Assembly: GCA_017472635.1 (NCBI GenBank)
Contig: JAFUPU010000089.1
Coordinates: 1-64,000 of the forward strand
Reading direction: 5' to 3'
From: Bacteroidaceae bacterium
GTDB taxonomy: Bacteria > Bacteroidota > Bacteroidia > Bacteroidales > Bacteroidaceae
DNA length: 64,000 nt
Translations under genes and position numbers: made by a program
Shown here: positions 53,131 through 62,495 of the stretch, piece after piece
Numbering within the stretch: position 1 is the stretch's first letter
How the letters are laid out: each line of letters starts with the position of its first letter
Notes under the pieces: model-generated
What the model was told of the DNA's origin: nothing
The model's input: the letters and a program-made list of their open reading frames with translations, nothing else
Database searches by the model: none

Positions 53131-53178
53131 CACCGTTTTTTGAAAGGTTAAAAAGATTTTTAGGTAACAAAACAACTC

Positions 53179-54855
53179 ATGAAAGGTTTTAAATTCAAGC
53201 CGACGCTCTACACTATGTTGAAAAACTACAAGAAAGAGACGTTTGCGGCTGATTGTATGGCAGGTATCATTGTAGGTATCGTGGCATTGCCTCTTGCCAT
53301 TGCTTTTGCCATTGCTTCAGGAGTTTCTCCTGAAAAGGGAATCATAACGGCGATTGTCGCCGGGTTTGCCATTTCGGCTTTCGGTGGAAGCCGTGTACAG
53401 ATAGGTGGTCCGACGGGAGCCTTTATTGTCATCATCTATGGCATCATACAACAATATGGCATAGAGGGACTGACCATTGCCACCATCCTGGCAGGTGTGT
53501 TCCTGATATTGTTGGGGGTCTTCCATCTGGGAACTATCATCAAGTACATTCCTTACCCGATTGTTGTAGGATTTACCAGCGGTATTGCGCTGACCATCTT
53601 CACCACCCAAATCAAGGACCTGTTCGGACTGAGCATAGCCAAGGTGCCGGCAGACTTCATTGAGAAATGGGGCGTATATGCCGAAAATTTCCATACGATA
53701 GACGGATGGTCGACACTGGTAGGTGTGCTGAGTGTGGTAATCATTGCACTCACGCCCCGTTTCAGCAAAAAGATTCCGGGGTCGCTGATAGCCATTATAG
53801 TCATGACCATAGGTGCCTATCTGTTGAAGACGTATGCAGGAATCAGTTCGATAGAGACCATCGGCGACCGTTTTACCATCCACTCGGAATTGCCTGATGC
53901 AGAAGTGCCGGTGATGACTTGGGAAATTATCAAGGAGTTGATTTCACCCGCCATAACCATTGCGGTGTTGGGTGCCATCGAATCGTTGTTGTCAGCCACC
54001 GTGGCTGATGGTGTCATCGGCTCGAAACACGACTCTAACCAGGAACTGGTGGGACAAGGTATTGCCAACATCGTATCTCCACTGTTTGGAGGAATCCCGG
54101 CAACCGGTGCCATTGCCCGTACCATGACCAACATCAACAATGGTGGACGTACCCCTGTTGCCGGATTGATACATGCCGCCGTATTGTTATTGATATTCCT
54201 CTTCTTGATGCCGCTTGCCCAATATATCCCGATGGCATGTCTGGCAGGTGTGTTGGTGATTGTGTCGTACAACATGAGCGAGTGGCGCACATTCAAGCAA
54301 CTGTTGAAGAACCCGAAGTCGGACGTGACGGTGTTGCTGATAACCTTCATCCTGACTGTTATTTTTGACTTGACAATAGCCATAGAGATAGGATTGGTCA
54401 TTGCCTGTCTGCTGTGTATGCGACGTATGGCAGAAACGACTCAGGTATCGGTCATCACAGACGAGATAGACCCCAATGTAGAGAGTGATGTAGAGTTGCA
54501 CGAAGAGCATCTGATGATACCCGACGGGGTGGAGGTGTACGAGATAAACGGTCCCTACTTCTTTGGTATAGCCAACCGGTTTGAAGAGGTGATGCAGCAA
54601 ATGGGCGACCGTCCGAAGGTACGTATCATCCGCATGCGCAAAGTGCCGTTCATTGACTCTACCGGCATTCACAACCTGACAAACTTCTGCGAAATCAGCC
54701 AACGCGAACATATACACATCATACTTTCGGGAGTGAACGAAAAGGTACATGCCACTTTGAAGAAGAGCAACTTTTATCGTCTGTTGGGTGAAGAGAATAT
54801 TTGCCCCAATATCAATGTCGCTTTAGAAAAAGCACAGCGGTTTATAGCCGAATAA
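53179..54855 (+). CDS. SulP family inorganic anion transporter
   Basis: This 558-residue membrane protein has the SulP transport core (about 14 helices). The Sulfate_transp signature reads GIIVGIVALPLAIAFAIASG, followed by GSRVQIGGPTGAFIVI and later GGIPATGAIARTMTNI. A cytoplasmic STAS domain follows (about 440-558), with FIDSTGIHNLTNF as the nucleotide-binding loop. Members move sulfate, bicarbonate or carboxylates. The serine acetyltransferase gene 108 bases downstream makes sulfate attractive, but bicarbonate cannot be excluded. Confidence 0.92.
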   Translation: MKGFKFKPTLYTMLKNYKKETFAADCMAGIIVGIVALPLAIAFAIASGVSPEKGIITAIVAGFAISAFGGSRVQIGGPTGAFIVIIYGIIQQYGIEGLTIATILAGVFLILLGVFHLGTIIKYIPYPIVVGFTSGIALTIFTTQIKDLFGLSIAKVPADFIEKWGVYAENFHTIDGWSTLVGVLSVVIIALTPRFSKKIPGSLIAIIVMTIGAYLLKTYAGISSIETIGDRFTIHSELPDAEVPVMTWEIIKELISPAITIAVLGAIESLLSATVADGVIGSKHDSNQELVGQGIANIVSPLFGGIPATGAIARTMTNINNGGRTPVAGLIHAAVLLLIFLFLMPLAQYIPMACLAGVLVIVSYNMSEWRTFKQLLKNPKSDVTVLLITFILTVIFDLTIAIEIGLVIACLLCMRRMAETTQVSVITDEIDPNVESDVELHEEHLMIPDGVEVYEINGPYFFGIANRFEEVMQQMGDRPKVRIIRMRKVPFIDSTGIHNLTNFCEISQREHIHIILSGVNEKVHATLKKSNFYRLLGEENICPNINVALEKAQRFIAE

Positions 54856-54963
54856 GTCACAAAGTGGCAGTTTTTCTTGATTATCCAATGAATTTTGCTT
54901 TACTTTGCAGCTAATTTGGTGGTATCTGCGACTTGACACCGCCTCCACTAATCAGAGTAAAGC

Positions 54964-55842
54964 ATGGATTCACGGGATATAACATCGATATTGACTGATA
55001 CAGTAGGCAAACTGTCGGAGGGCGAAGCGCTGGGGATGCTGTTTCACCGGCATAGTGCAGGTGACATAGGTCCCAGCGGAAAAGCGCTGCACCGGATAGT
55101 AGAGTTGGCACGTGCCATCCTATTCCCCGGATACTATGGAAACACGCGGGTGGACGGACAGACTATAGCCTACCACATTGGTGTGAACGTAGAAGAGCTG
55201 TACAGCCTGATGGCACAACAGATAGAAGCAGGACTGGCGCATGCAGCCGATGAACCGAAAGAGTGGTTGGAGCAACAGGCAAAAGAGCGGGCTGCAAAGT
55301 TTGTAAGCAAACTGCCTGAACTGCGCCGCACACTGGCTACCGATGTGGAAGCCGCATACAACGGAGACCCCGCTGCTACCAGCAAGGGAGAGATTATCTA
55401 CTGCTACCCTGCCATAAGAGCCATCGCCAACTATCGCATAGCCCACGAACTGCTATTGTTGGGCGTTCCCCTGATACCGCGCATCATTACCGAAATGGCA
55501 CACTCGGAAACAGGAATAGACATTCATCCGGGAGCAAAAATAGGAAACTACTTCACCATAGACCATGGCACGGGAGTGGTGATTGGCGAGACATGCATCA
55601 TAGGAAACAACGTAAAGCTATACCAAGGAGTGACGCTGGGAGCCAAAAGCTTCCCGTTGGACGAAAAGGGAAATCCCATAAAAGGTATAGCGCGACACCC
55701 CATCATAGGAGACAATGTAATCATATACAGTAATGCCACGATATTGGGACGAATCACCATCGGGCAGGGAGCCGTTGTGGGGGGAAACATCTGGGTGACG
55801 GAAGACGTGGAACCGGGAGCACGCATCGTGCAAAGAAAATAA
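54964..55842 (+). CDS. cysE: Serine O-acetyltransferase
   Basis: This 292-residue enzyme acetylates serine with acetyl-CoA to give O-acetylserine, the acceptor for sulfide in cysteine synthesis. The helical N-terminal domain is followed by the left-handed beta-helix of hexapeptide repeats: MAHSETGIDIHPGAKIG, FTIDHGTGVVIGETCIIG, KLYQGVTLGA, HPIIGDNVIIYSNATILG. The catalytic Asp and His are in the IDHGTG segment and the preceding ones. It is preceded by a possible sulfate transporter and followed after 12 bases by the rRNA methyltransferase. Confidence 0.93.
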   Translation: MDSRDITSILTDTVGKLSEGEALGMLFHRHSAGDIGPSGKALHRIVELARAILFPGYYGNTRVDGQTIAYHIGVNVEELYSLMAQQIEAGLAHAADEPKEWLEQQAKERAAKFVSKLPELRRTLATDVEAAYNGDPAATSKGEIIYCYPAIRAIANYRIAHELLLLGVPLIPRIITEMAHSETGIDIHPGAKIGNYFTIDHGTGVVIGETCIIGNNVKLYQGVTLGAKSFPLDEKGNPIKGIARHPIIGDNVIIYSNATILGRITIGQGAVVGGNIWVTEDVEPGARIVQRK

Positions 55843-55854
55843 AAAAACAGAGAT

Positions 55855-57291
55855 ATGGAATTTGAACTGATAGCCAAAACATTCCAAGGACTGGAAGAGG
55901 TGTTGGCGGCCGAATTGACGGCATTGGGAGCCACCGGCATTGAGATAGGCAGAAGAATGGTTGCCTTCACCGGTGACAAGGAGATGATGTATAGAGCAAA
56001 CTTCAGCCTGCGCACTGCCATACGTATATTGAAACCCATCAAACACTTCAGGGCACGCACTGCTGACGAGGTATACGAACAGGTGAAAAACATCGAGTGG
56101 GAAAAATTCCTCGACGAGAAAAAGAGCTTTGCCGTAGATGCAGTCGTATTCTCAAATGAGTTCCGACACTCGAAGTTCGTAGCCTACCGGGTGAAAGATG
56201 CAGTTGCCGACTACTTCCGCGAAAAGACGGGTGAACGCCCCAGCGTGAAACTGAACAATGCCGACTTGCAGCTGAACATACACATTGCCGGAGAGGAGTG
56301 TACGCTGTCGCTCGACAGTTCGGGAGAGTCGCTACACCGCAGAGGATACCGCCAAGAGGCTATGGAGGCTCCCTTGAACGAGGTATTGGCAGCAGGCATG
56401 ATTCTGATGTCGGGATGGAGAGGCGAGTGTGACCTGATAGACCCTATGTGCGGTTCGGGTACCATACCCATTGAAGCGGCACTGATAGCACGTAATATAG
56501 CTCCCGGGGTATTCAGGAAAGAGTATGCCTTTGAGAAATGGAACGACTTCGACGAAGCTCTGTTTGACCGCATATACAACGATGACTCGATGGAACACGA
56601 GTTTGCCGGAAAGATTTATGGCTACGACAATAACCGTCAGGCGGTAGAGATTGCCACACGCAACGTGAAAGCTGCCGGATTGAGTAAGGATATAGAGATC
56701 GGACTGCGCGATTTTGCTGACTTTCAGCCCCCCGAGCGGAAATCAATCATCATCTCAAACCCGCCATACGGAGAACGCATCTCTGCCGATGACCTGTTGG
56801 GACTCTATGCCATGATAGGAAACCGGTTGAAAAATGTGTTCAAACAGGGTGATGCATGGATCCTGAGCTACCGGGAAGAGTGTTTTGCCAAAATCGGGCT
56901 GAAGCCCTCGGTGAAAATCCCGCTCTACAACGGAGCATTGGAGTGTGAATTCCGCAAATACCAACTGTTTGACGGAAAATATAAGGAGTTCAGGTCTGCC
57001 GGGAAGGAGTTGAAGGAACGACGCCAACGCCGCGAGAAAGGAGAAAAAAGAGAAGAGAGAGAAAGACGGTATGACAACCGCAGACCACGAGGAGAGAAAA
57101 CAGGCTTCAGAAACAGAGCAGACAAGCCCTGGAATGCAGAACCGGCAAAAGAGTGGAAGAGAAACCCGAAAGAGGGAGAGATGACAGAAAGGAGACGCCC
57201 CTTCAACCGGGAGTATACCGATGAAGAGAAGCCCAAAAGATACAGCGGCATACAAGCCATGAGTTTTGACACACCAAAGAGTGAAGATTAG
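55855..57291 (+). CDS. THUMP-domain 23S rRNA methyltransferase (RlmL/YpsC-like)
   Basis: The 478-residue protein starts with a ferredoxin-like and THUMP region (LIAKTFQGLEEVLAAELTAL to about residue 160). A Rossmann methyltransferase follows, with DPMCGSGTIPIEAALIARNI and the catalytic NPPY in IIISNPPYGERI. This is the N2-guanine methyltransferase arrangement, most likely for 23S rRNA. The C-terminal roughly 100 residues are unusually basic (KEFRSAGKELKERRQRREKG and on, many Arg/Lys/Glu) and disordered, probably adding RNA affinity. Dipeptidyl peptidase IV starts 10 bases after the stop. Confidence 0.9.
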   Translation: MEFELIAKTFQGLEEVLAAELTALGATGIEIGRRMVAFTGDKEMMYRANFSLRTAIRILKPIKHFRARTADEVYEQVKNIEWEKFLDEKKSFAVDAVVFSNEFRHSKFVAYRVKDAVADYFREKTGERPSVKLNNADLQLNIHIAGEECTLSLDSSGESLHRRGYRQEAMEAPLNEVLAAGMILMSGWRGECDLIDPMCGSGTIPIEAALIARNIAPGVFRKEYAFEKWNDFDEALFDRIYNDDSMEHEFAGKIYGYDNNRQAVEIATRNVKAAGLSKDIEIGLRDFADFQPPERKSIIISNPPYGERISADDLLGLYAMIGNRLKNVFKQGDAWILSYREECFAKIGLKPSVKIPLYNGALECEFRKYQLFDGKYKEFRSAGKELKERRQRREKGEKREERERRYDNRRPRGEKTGFRNRADKPWNAEPAKEWKRNPKEGEMTERRRPFNREYTDEEKPKRYSGIQAMSFDTPKSED

Positions 57292-57301
57292 TCGATGAGA
57301 T

Positions 57302-59461
57302 ATGTATAGAACCAGGACCTTATGGGCGGCATGCCTTTTTATCATGGCAACCACAATCATGGCACAAGAGAAGAAGGAGTTTACACTGCACGAACTGATT
57401 CCGGGCGGTAAGACCTATTACAGTCATACCCCCGAGAACAGATGGTACACCTGGTGGGGAGACGTGTGCGTGGAACAAACGGTTGACACACTCACATTCT
57501 TTCAACCGCAAGCCCAAAAGAGCGAGCTGTTCCTCTTGACACTCCAACAAATAAACGACCAACTGAAGGAGATGGGGAAAGATACGCTGCATACCCTGCT
57601 AAAAGCCGAGTTCCCCTATGCCGACAAGCCTTTGATGTTTGTGCAACAATCCCACAAATGGTTGCTCTACAATTGGGAGCAAAAAGAAATCGAGTGGGAA
57701 AGTAATTTCCAAGCACAAGCCGAAAACCACGATTGGCACGCCCTGTCGCGACATACCGCCTATACCCTTGCAAACAATCTCTATGTAAAGAGTGCCGGTG
57801 GAGAAGAGAGACAGATTACCGACGAACCGGAGGGAGTCAAGGCAGGTTTTGCAGTACACCGCAATGAGTTCGGGATAATGAAAGGGACTTTCTGGAGTCC
57901 GCAAGGTGACCGTCTGGCATTTTATCGCATGGATGAAACCAAGGTAGCCGACTATCCGCAAGTAGACACCGAAGCACGCACTGCCGCCTATATGCCAGAC
58001 AAATACCCTATGGCAGGAACTGCCAGCCATGAAGTGACAGTGGGGATATACAACCTTGCTACAGGAGAAACCCTCTACCTGCAAACCGGAAACCCGACAG
58101 ACCGCTATTTCTCAAACATCGCCTGGAGTCCGTGCGGAAAGTACCTCTACCTGATGGAACATCCGCGCACACAAGAGAGTGCCCAGCTGGTCCGTTACGA
58201 TGTCACTACCGGCATAAAAGATGCCGTACTCTTGACAGAGCGGCACGAAAAGTATGTAGAACCCATGAGTCCCATCCACTTTTTGCCGTGGGACGACACC
58301 CGATTCATTTATCAAAGCCAACGCGACGGATTCAACCACCTATACCTTTATAATATAGAAGGCAAAGAGTGTACCCAACTGACACAAGGTGAATGGTTGG
58401 TGCAGAAACTTGTAGGATTCAACGAAAAGCGCAAGGAGGTAATCATTGCCACTACTGAAGTCTCCCCCTTGCAAACCAACCTCTATGCAGTAAGCATAAA
58501 AACAGGGAAACGCCGTCCCTTGGGAAACAGTGAAGGGGTGCATACCCCAGAACTCTCGGAATCGGCTGACTGGATGATAGACCGCTACTCAGCCCCCCAG
58601 ACTCCACGTTGCATCCAGCTGGTCTCTGTAAAAACGGGCAAGAGCGTAAGAGAACTGTTTGCCGCTCCCAATCCTTGGGAAGGATTCAAGGTTCCCGAGA
58701 TAACTGTCGGGACAATTAAAGCTGCCGACGACAATACTGACCTCTATTACCGTCTGGTCAAACCTGCAGATTTTGACCCTGCAAAGAAATATCCGGCTGT
58801 CATCTATGTCTACGGTGGTCCGCATGCACAAATGGTCCAACACACATGGAACTATGCCGTGCGCGGATGGGACATCTATATGGCACAGCGGGGTTACGTG
58901 GTGCTTACCGTTGACAACCGGGGAAGCAGTAACCGAGGACTGGAGTTTGAGAACTGTACTTTCCATCGGTTAGGCACAGCGGAGATGGAGGACCAACTGA
59001 AAGGAGTAGACTTCCTGAAAAGCCTCCCTTATGTAGATGCCGAACGGTTGGGGGTGCATGGCTGGAGCTTTGGCGGATTCATGACCATCAACCTGATGCT
59101 GACCTATCCGGATGTGTTCAAGGTTGCAGTAGCCGGAGGTCCTGTGACCGACTGGAAATATTATGAAGTGATGTATGGCGAGCGCTACATGGGTACTCCA
59201 CAAAGCAACCCCGACGGATATAAAAACAGCAGCCTGTTAGAAAAAGCTGCCAATCTGAAGGGACGCCTGCTTGTCATTCATGGTGGTAACGACCCGGTGT
59301 GCGTGCCTCAAATGACCTATTCATTCCTGAAAGCCTGCATTGACAACGGGACGCATCCAGACCTCTTCATCTATCCCGGACAGGGACATAATATGGTCGG
59401 AAGCTCTCGAGTGCACCTGCATGAACACATCACCCGATATTTTGAAGATTTCTTAAAGTAA
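57302..59461 (+). CDS. Dipeptidyl peptidase IV (S9B)
   Basis: This 719-residue exported serine peptidase has a signal sequence (LWAACLFIMATTIMAQ). The N-terminal beta-propeller is recognisable from YTWWGDVCVE, the Glu-Glu-like PEGVKAGFAVHRNEFGIMKG segment, and FAFYRMDE-type repeats (LAFYRMDETKVADYP). The alpha/beta-hydrolase domain has Ser589 in HGWSFGGFM, Asp664 in HGGNDPVCVP and His696 in GQGHNMVG. It releases X-Pro dipeptides from peptides in the periplasm or at the surface. Confidence 0.93.
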   Translation: MYRTRTLWAACLFIMATTIMAQEKKEFTLHELIPGGKTYYSHTPENRWYTWWGDVCVEQTVDTLTFFQPQAQKSELFLLTLQQINDQLKEMGKDTLHTLLKAEFPYADKPLMFVQQSHKWLLYNWEQKEIEWESNFQAQAENHDWHALSRHTAYTLANNLYVKSAGGEERQITDEPEGVKAGFAVHRNEFGIMKGTFWSPQGDRLAFYRMDETKVADYPQVDTEARTAAYMPDKYPMAGTASHEVTVGIYNLATGETLYLQTGNPTDRYFSNIAWSPCGKYLYLMEHPRTQESAQLVRYDVTTGIKDAVLLTERHEKYVEPMSPIHFLPWDDTRFIYQSQRDGFNHLYLYNIEGKECTQLTQGEWLVQKLVGFNEKRKEVIIATTEVSPLQTNLYAVSIKTGKRRPLGNSEGVHTPELSESADWMIDRYSAPQTPRCIQLVSVKTGKSVRELFAAPNPWEGFKVPEITVGTIKAADDNTDLYYRLVKPADFDPAKKYPAVIYVYGGPHAQMVQHTWNYAVRGWDIYMAQRGYVVLTVDNRGSSNRGLEFENCTFHRLGTAEMEDQLKGVDFLKSLPYVDAERLGVHGWSFGGFMTINLMLTYPDVFKVAVAGGPVTDWKYYEVMYGERYMGTPQSNPDGYKNSSLLEKAANLKGRLLVIHGGNDPVCVPQMTYSFLKACIDNGTHPDLFIYPGQGHNMVGSSRVHLHEHITRYFEDFLK

Positions 59462-59497
59462 CTGACAATACAACATCAAGAAAAAGAGATACGCTAT

Positions 59498-60769
59498 ATG
59501 AAACTGTTATTGTTGGGCAGTGGCGGACGCGAACACGCCCTGGCTTGGAAGATAGCCCAAAGTCCGAAAATAGAGAAATTGTATATTGCTCCCGGGAATG
59601 CCGGTACAGGCACTGTAGGAGAGAATGTGACCATCAAGGGAGATGACTTCCCGGCAATCCGCCAATTTGTGTTGGAGAAAGAGATTGACATGGTGGTGGT
59701 AGGTCCTGAAGACCCTCTGGTAAAGGGCATCTATGACTACTTTAAAAACGATGACGCGTTGAAAAACATCCCCGTCATCGGTCCCTCAAAAGCCGGTGCC
59801 GTATTGGAAGGAAGCAAAGAGTTTGCCAAAGGATTCATGCAGCGCCATGGCATCCCTACAGCCGGCTACCGCAGTTTCACCGGTGAGCAACTTGAAGAGG
59901 GATTGGCTTATCTCGAAACCCTGCAAGCACCCTATGTGCTGAAAGCAGACGGACTTTGTGCCGGCAAGGGCGTGCTCATACTGAACACGCTTGATGAGGC
60001 AAAAAAAGAGTTGAAGGAGATGCTGGGCGGAATGTTCGGCAACGCCTCATCAACCGTTGTCATCGAAGAGTTCCTTTCCGGCATCGAATGCTCTGTATTC
60101 GTGTTGACTGACGGCAAGAACTACAAAATCCTTCCCGAAGCGAAAGATTACAAGCGCATTGGCGAAGGCGACACAGGACTCAACACCGGTGGTATGGGCT
60201 CGGTTTCACCTGTCCCCTTTGCTGACAAAGCTTGGATGCAGCAGGTTGAAAACCGCATCATACGTCCTACCGTAGAAGGATTGGCAGCCGAAGGCATCGA
60301 GTACAAGGGATTTATCTTCTTTGGTCTGATTAACGTCAAAGGCGAACCGATGGTTATCGAATACAATGTACGCATGGGAGACCCCGAGACCGAGAGTGTC
60401 ATGCTGCGCATCAAGAGTGATTTGGTAGAACTCTTTGAAGGTGTTGCTGCCGGCAATCTCGATGAGAAAAACCTGGAGGTTGACTCACGTGCAGCCGTAT
60501 GTGTAATGCTTGTATCCGGCGGATATCCGGAAACTTATGAAAAAGGATTCCTCATCACCGGAATAGAGGAGGTTACCGACAGTATCGTGTTCCATGCCGG
60601 CACTGCGATGAAAGACGGACAAGTTGTCACAGCCGGTGGGCGTGTCATCGCTGTCAGCTCTTATGGTGCCAACAAGGAAGAAGCCTTGCAACAGTCATTC
60701 AATGCTGCCCGAAAAATCAACTTCGAGAAGAAATATTTCCGCTCTGATATCGGCTTGGACATTCATTGA
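59498..60769 (+). CDS. purD: Phosphoribosylamine-glycine ligase
   Basis: This 423-residue ATP-grasp enzyme joins glycine to phosphoribosylamine in the second step of purine synthesis. The N-domain starts [67 protein letters not shown] and the metal-binding [17 protein letters not shown] are all standard. It lies 36 bases after dipeptidyl peptidase IV and is followed by a long inverted repeat. Confidence 0.96.
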   Translation: MKLLLLGSGGREHALAWKIAQSPKIEKLYIAPGNAGTGTVGENVTIKGDDFPAIRQFVLEKEIDMVVVGPEDPLVKGIYDYFKNDDALKNIPVIGPSKAGAVLEGSKEFAKGFMQRHGIPTAGYRSFTGEQLEEGLAYLETLQAPYVLKADGLCAGKGVLILNTLDEAKKELKEMLGGMFGNASSTVVIEEFLSGIECSVFVLTDGKNYKILPEAKDYKRIGEGDTGLNTGGMGSVSPVPFADKAWMQQVENRIIRPTVEGLAAEGIEYKGFIFFGLINVKGEPMVIEYNVRMGDPETESVMLRIKSDLVELFEGVAAGNLDEKNLEVDSRAAVCVMLVSGGYPETYEKGFLITGIEEVTDSIVFHAGTAMKDGQVVTAGGRVIAVSSYGANKEEALQQSFNAARKINFEKKYFRSDIGLDIH

Positions 60770-60780
60770 CAATGCGTCAT

Positions 60781-60847
60781 GTGGCTGTGTCAAGATACCA
60801 CACTTGATTTTCCGTCAACAGATGGATAGTGTATTTGACACAGCCAC
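60781..60847. repeat. Long inverted repeat after purD
   Basis: GTGGCTGTGTCAA (60781-60793) and TTGACACAGCCAC (60835-60847) pair perfectly over 13 bp. Partial pairing continues inward (ATACCACACT against AGTGTAT). It may end purD transcription, though no long T run follows. Confidence 0.75.
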
Positions 60848-60860
60848 TTAACCTTTAATT

Positions 60861-61838
60861 ATGTCACGTCTCCGCATACAACAACAAGCCGCCCGCCAAG
60901 CTGCCATCTTCCCTTTATCGATGGTCGGCATGCTTGCCCTATGGATAATAGATACCATGCAGCTGATGGGCGAAGCTGGTAATGCACAAAGTACCATTAT
61001 CCGCTTTACTCCTTGGGTGGCACTGCTTTTACAGTTGGCTGCAACCTGGCTGCTGCTTGAGTTGTGCAATCGGTATGCCCTCATCCGCGTCCGCACGACG
61101 TTTCATGCTTCCATTTACCTGTGGACGGTTTCTCTTTTCCCTTCGTTGGTCTGTCAACCCGGCATCCTTTTTGCCGGTCTTTGTCTGGTCGTTTCGCTTT
61201 TTTATCTGTTCAACTGTTATGGAACAACCGAAACAGTCTCTTCATTATTCCATCTTTTCTTGTTCCTTTCTGTAGCGAGCATGTTTGTTCCGCCCTTTTC
61301 CTTTTATATGCCTTTGGTGCTTCTCACTCTTATACCGTGGAATGCACTTAGTTTACGCAGTTTTTTGGCGGGGCTTGTCGGTATCCTTTTACCCTGGATA
61401 TACCTCACGACTTACGCTGTCGTGTGCGATGATTACACGGTTATCCCCTCGTTCTTCCAATTGCTCATTCAGGACTTTTGCGTTGGACATTCCACCTGTT
61501 TCACGCTACCACGCATTCTTTGCTTGTGTTTTGTCTTGTGCCTCAACCTCTTCGGTATCATCGATTTCCTGTTGTACCGTTTCCACGACAAGCTCCGTAC
61601 CCGTCAGTTTCTTCAATTCTTCAGCTGGTATGTACTGCTCAGCTTGATTTTGCTCCTTATTTACCCAACTTATGTTGATGCCTTATGCCTGCTATTGTCT
61701 ATCTCGGGTGCTATATTCTCGTCTCACTTGTTTGCTCTTTCATCGTATCGTTCGGGCTCTATTCTATTTTATACTTTGGTGGTGATATTGGCAGTTCTTG
61801 TTGTGTGGCGGATTTGCTCGTATTTTTTTAACCTGTAA
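60861..61838 (+). CDS. Polytopic membrane protein of unknown function
   Basis: The 325-residue protein has about nine hydrophobic segments and few charges, such as FPLSMVGMLALWIIDTMQLM, PWVALLLQLAATWLLLELC, ILFAGLCLVVSLFYLFNC and FYTLVVILAVLVVWRIC. I do not recognise a family from sequence. It is unusually Cys- and Phe-rich. The VTT/DedA gene starts 9 bases after its stop, so the two are likely co-expressed. Its place between purD and DUF2723 fits a conserved membrane protein of Bacteroidales. Confidence 0.8.
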   Translation: MSRLRIQQQAARQAAIFPLSMVGMLALWIIDTMQLMGEAGNAQSTIIRFTPWVALLLQLAATWLLLELCNRYALIRVRTTFHASIYLWTVSLFPSLVCQPGILFAGLCLVVSLFYLFNCYGTTETVSSLFHLFLFLSVASMFVPPFSFYMPLVLLTLIPWNALSLRSFLAGLVGILLPWIYLTTYAVVCDDYTVIPSFFQLLIQDFCVGHSTCFTLPRILCLCFVLCLNLFGIIDFLLYRFHDKLRTRQFLQFFSWYVLLSLILLLIYPTYVDALCLLLSISGAIFSSHLFALSSYRSGSILFYTLVVILAVLVVWRICSYFFNL

Positions 61839-61847
61839 CATCTCTAT

Positions 61848-62300
61848 ATGGAAGCTTTTTTTCTCGATTTCGGATATTTGGGTATGTTTCTGGCTGCATT
61901 CTTGGCAGGAACAATCGCTCCTTTCAGTTCTGAAGCTATCCAAGTTGCATTACTTGCCATGGGACTTTCGCCTTGGGGCATCACCCTGTCAGCCACGCTC
62001 GGTAACACATTAGGTGGTGTCACCTGTTACTTGGCAGGGTCGCTTTGCAAACTATCATTAATTGAGCGATATTTCCATGTCAGCCATGAAAAGTTGCTCC
62101 GTGTAGAGAAGTTCGTACACCGCTATGGTGTCTGGATGGGATTTTTCTCTTTTCTCCCCGTTTTTGGCGAAGCCATCTGTATAGCTTTAGGACTTTTGCG
62201 TACTCCTTTTTTTGCTACGTTACTTACCATGTTGCTTGGCAAACTGTTGCGTTACACTTTGTTGATGTTTGCCACCGAAGGCATCACCTCTCTCTTCTGA
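61848..62300 (+). CDS. DedA/VTT-family small membrane protein (YqaA-like)
   Basis: The 150-residue protein has the VTT-type layout: a re-entrant N-terminal part (GYLGMFLAAFLAGTIAPFSS then EAIQVAL) and the GNTLGGVTCYLAGSL glycine motif. A middle amphipathic stretch with FVHRYGVWMGFFSFLPVFGE and a final helix follow. Lacking the long DedA extensions, it fits the YqaA subfamily. Related DedA proteins help move lipid carriers across membranes, but the role of YqaA is not settled. It ends directly before the region leading to the DUF2723 gene. Confidence 0.85.
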   Translation: MEAFFLDFGYLGMFLAAFLAGTIAPFSSEAIQVALLAMGLSPWGITLSATLGNTLGGVTCYLAGSLCKLSLIERYFHVSHEKLLRVEKFVHRYGVWMGFFSFLPVFGEAICIALGLLRTPFFATLLTMLLGKLLRYTLLMFATEGITSLF

Positions 62301-62437
62301 CATCACCTTCATTTTTTTTCCTTCTGCTTGCCTCGTTCGGTATCACCGTCTGTATGGAATACTCCCTCTCTTCCGCGTTTTGGGTTAAATATTCTTATAA
62401 ACATGCATAGGAATAGGGAGATTCAGAAAGGTTTTTA

Positions 62438-62445
62438 TATCTTTG
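62438..62445 (+). promoter_or_regulatory. -7 box of the DUF2723 gene
   Basis: TATCTTTG lies 50 bases before the ATG at 62496. No TTTG is found at -33. Confidence 0.6.
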
Positions 62446-62495
62446 CGCGATTTATATCGAAATAAACAAAATTAAAATTTAATAAGATCTCATCG

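Larger units (their letters stand above)
52058..53178. other. Long noncoding region made of several repeats
   Basis: About 1.1 kb has no credible gene; the one longer frame (52817-53041) has no protein-like pattern. In order it holds hairpin repeat copy 3, a GATGACACGGATGACGC run (52160-52182), composite repeat copy B (52280-52640), two further GATGACACGGAT runs (52654-52685, 52726-52750), a zone of GTGAAA/TTTCAC units (about 52830-52990) and the sulP promoter. Confidence 0.75.
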
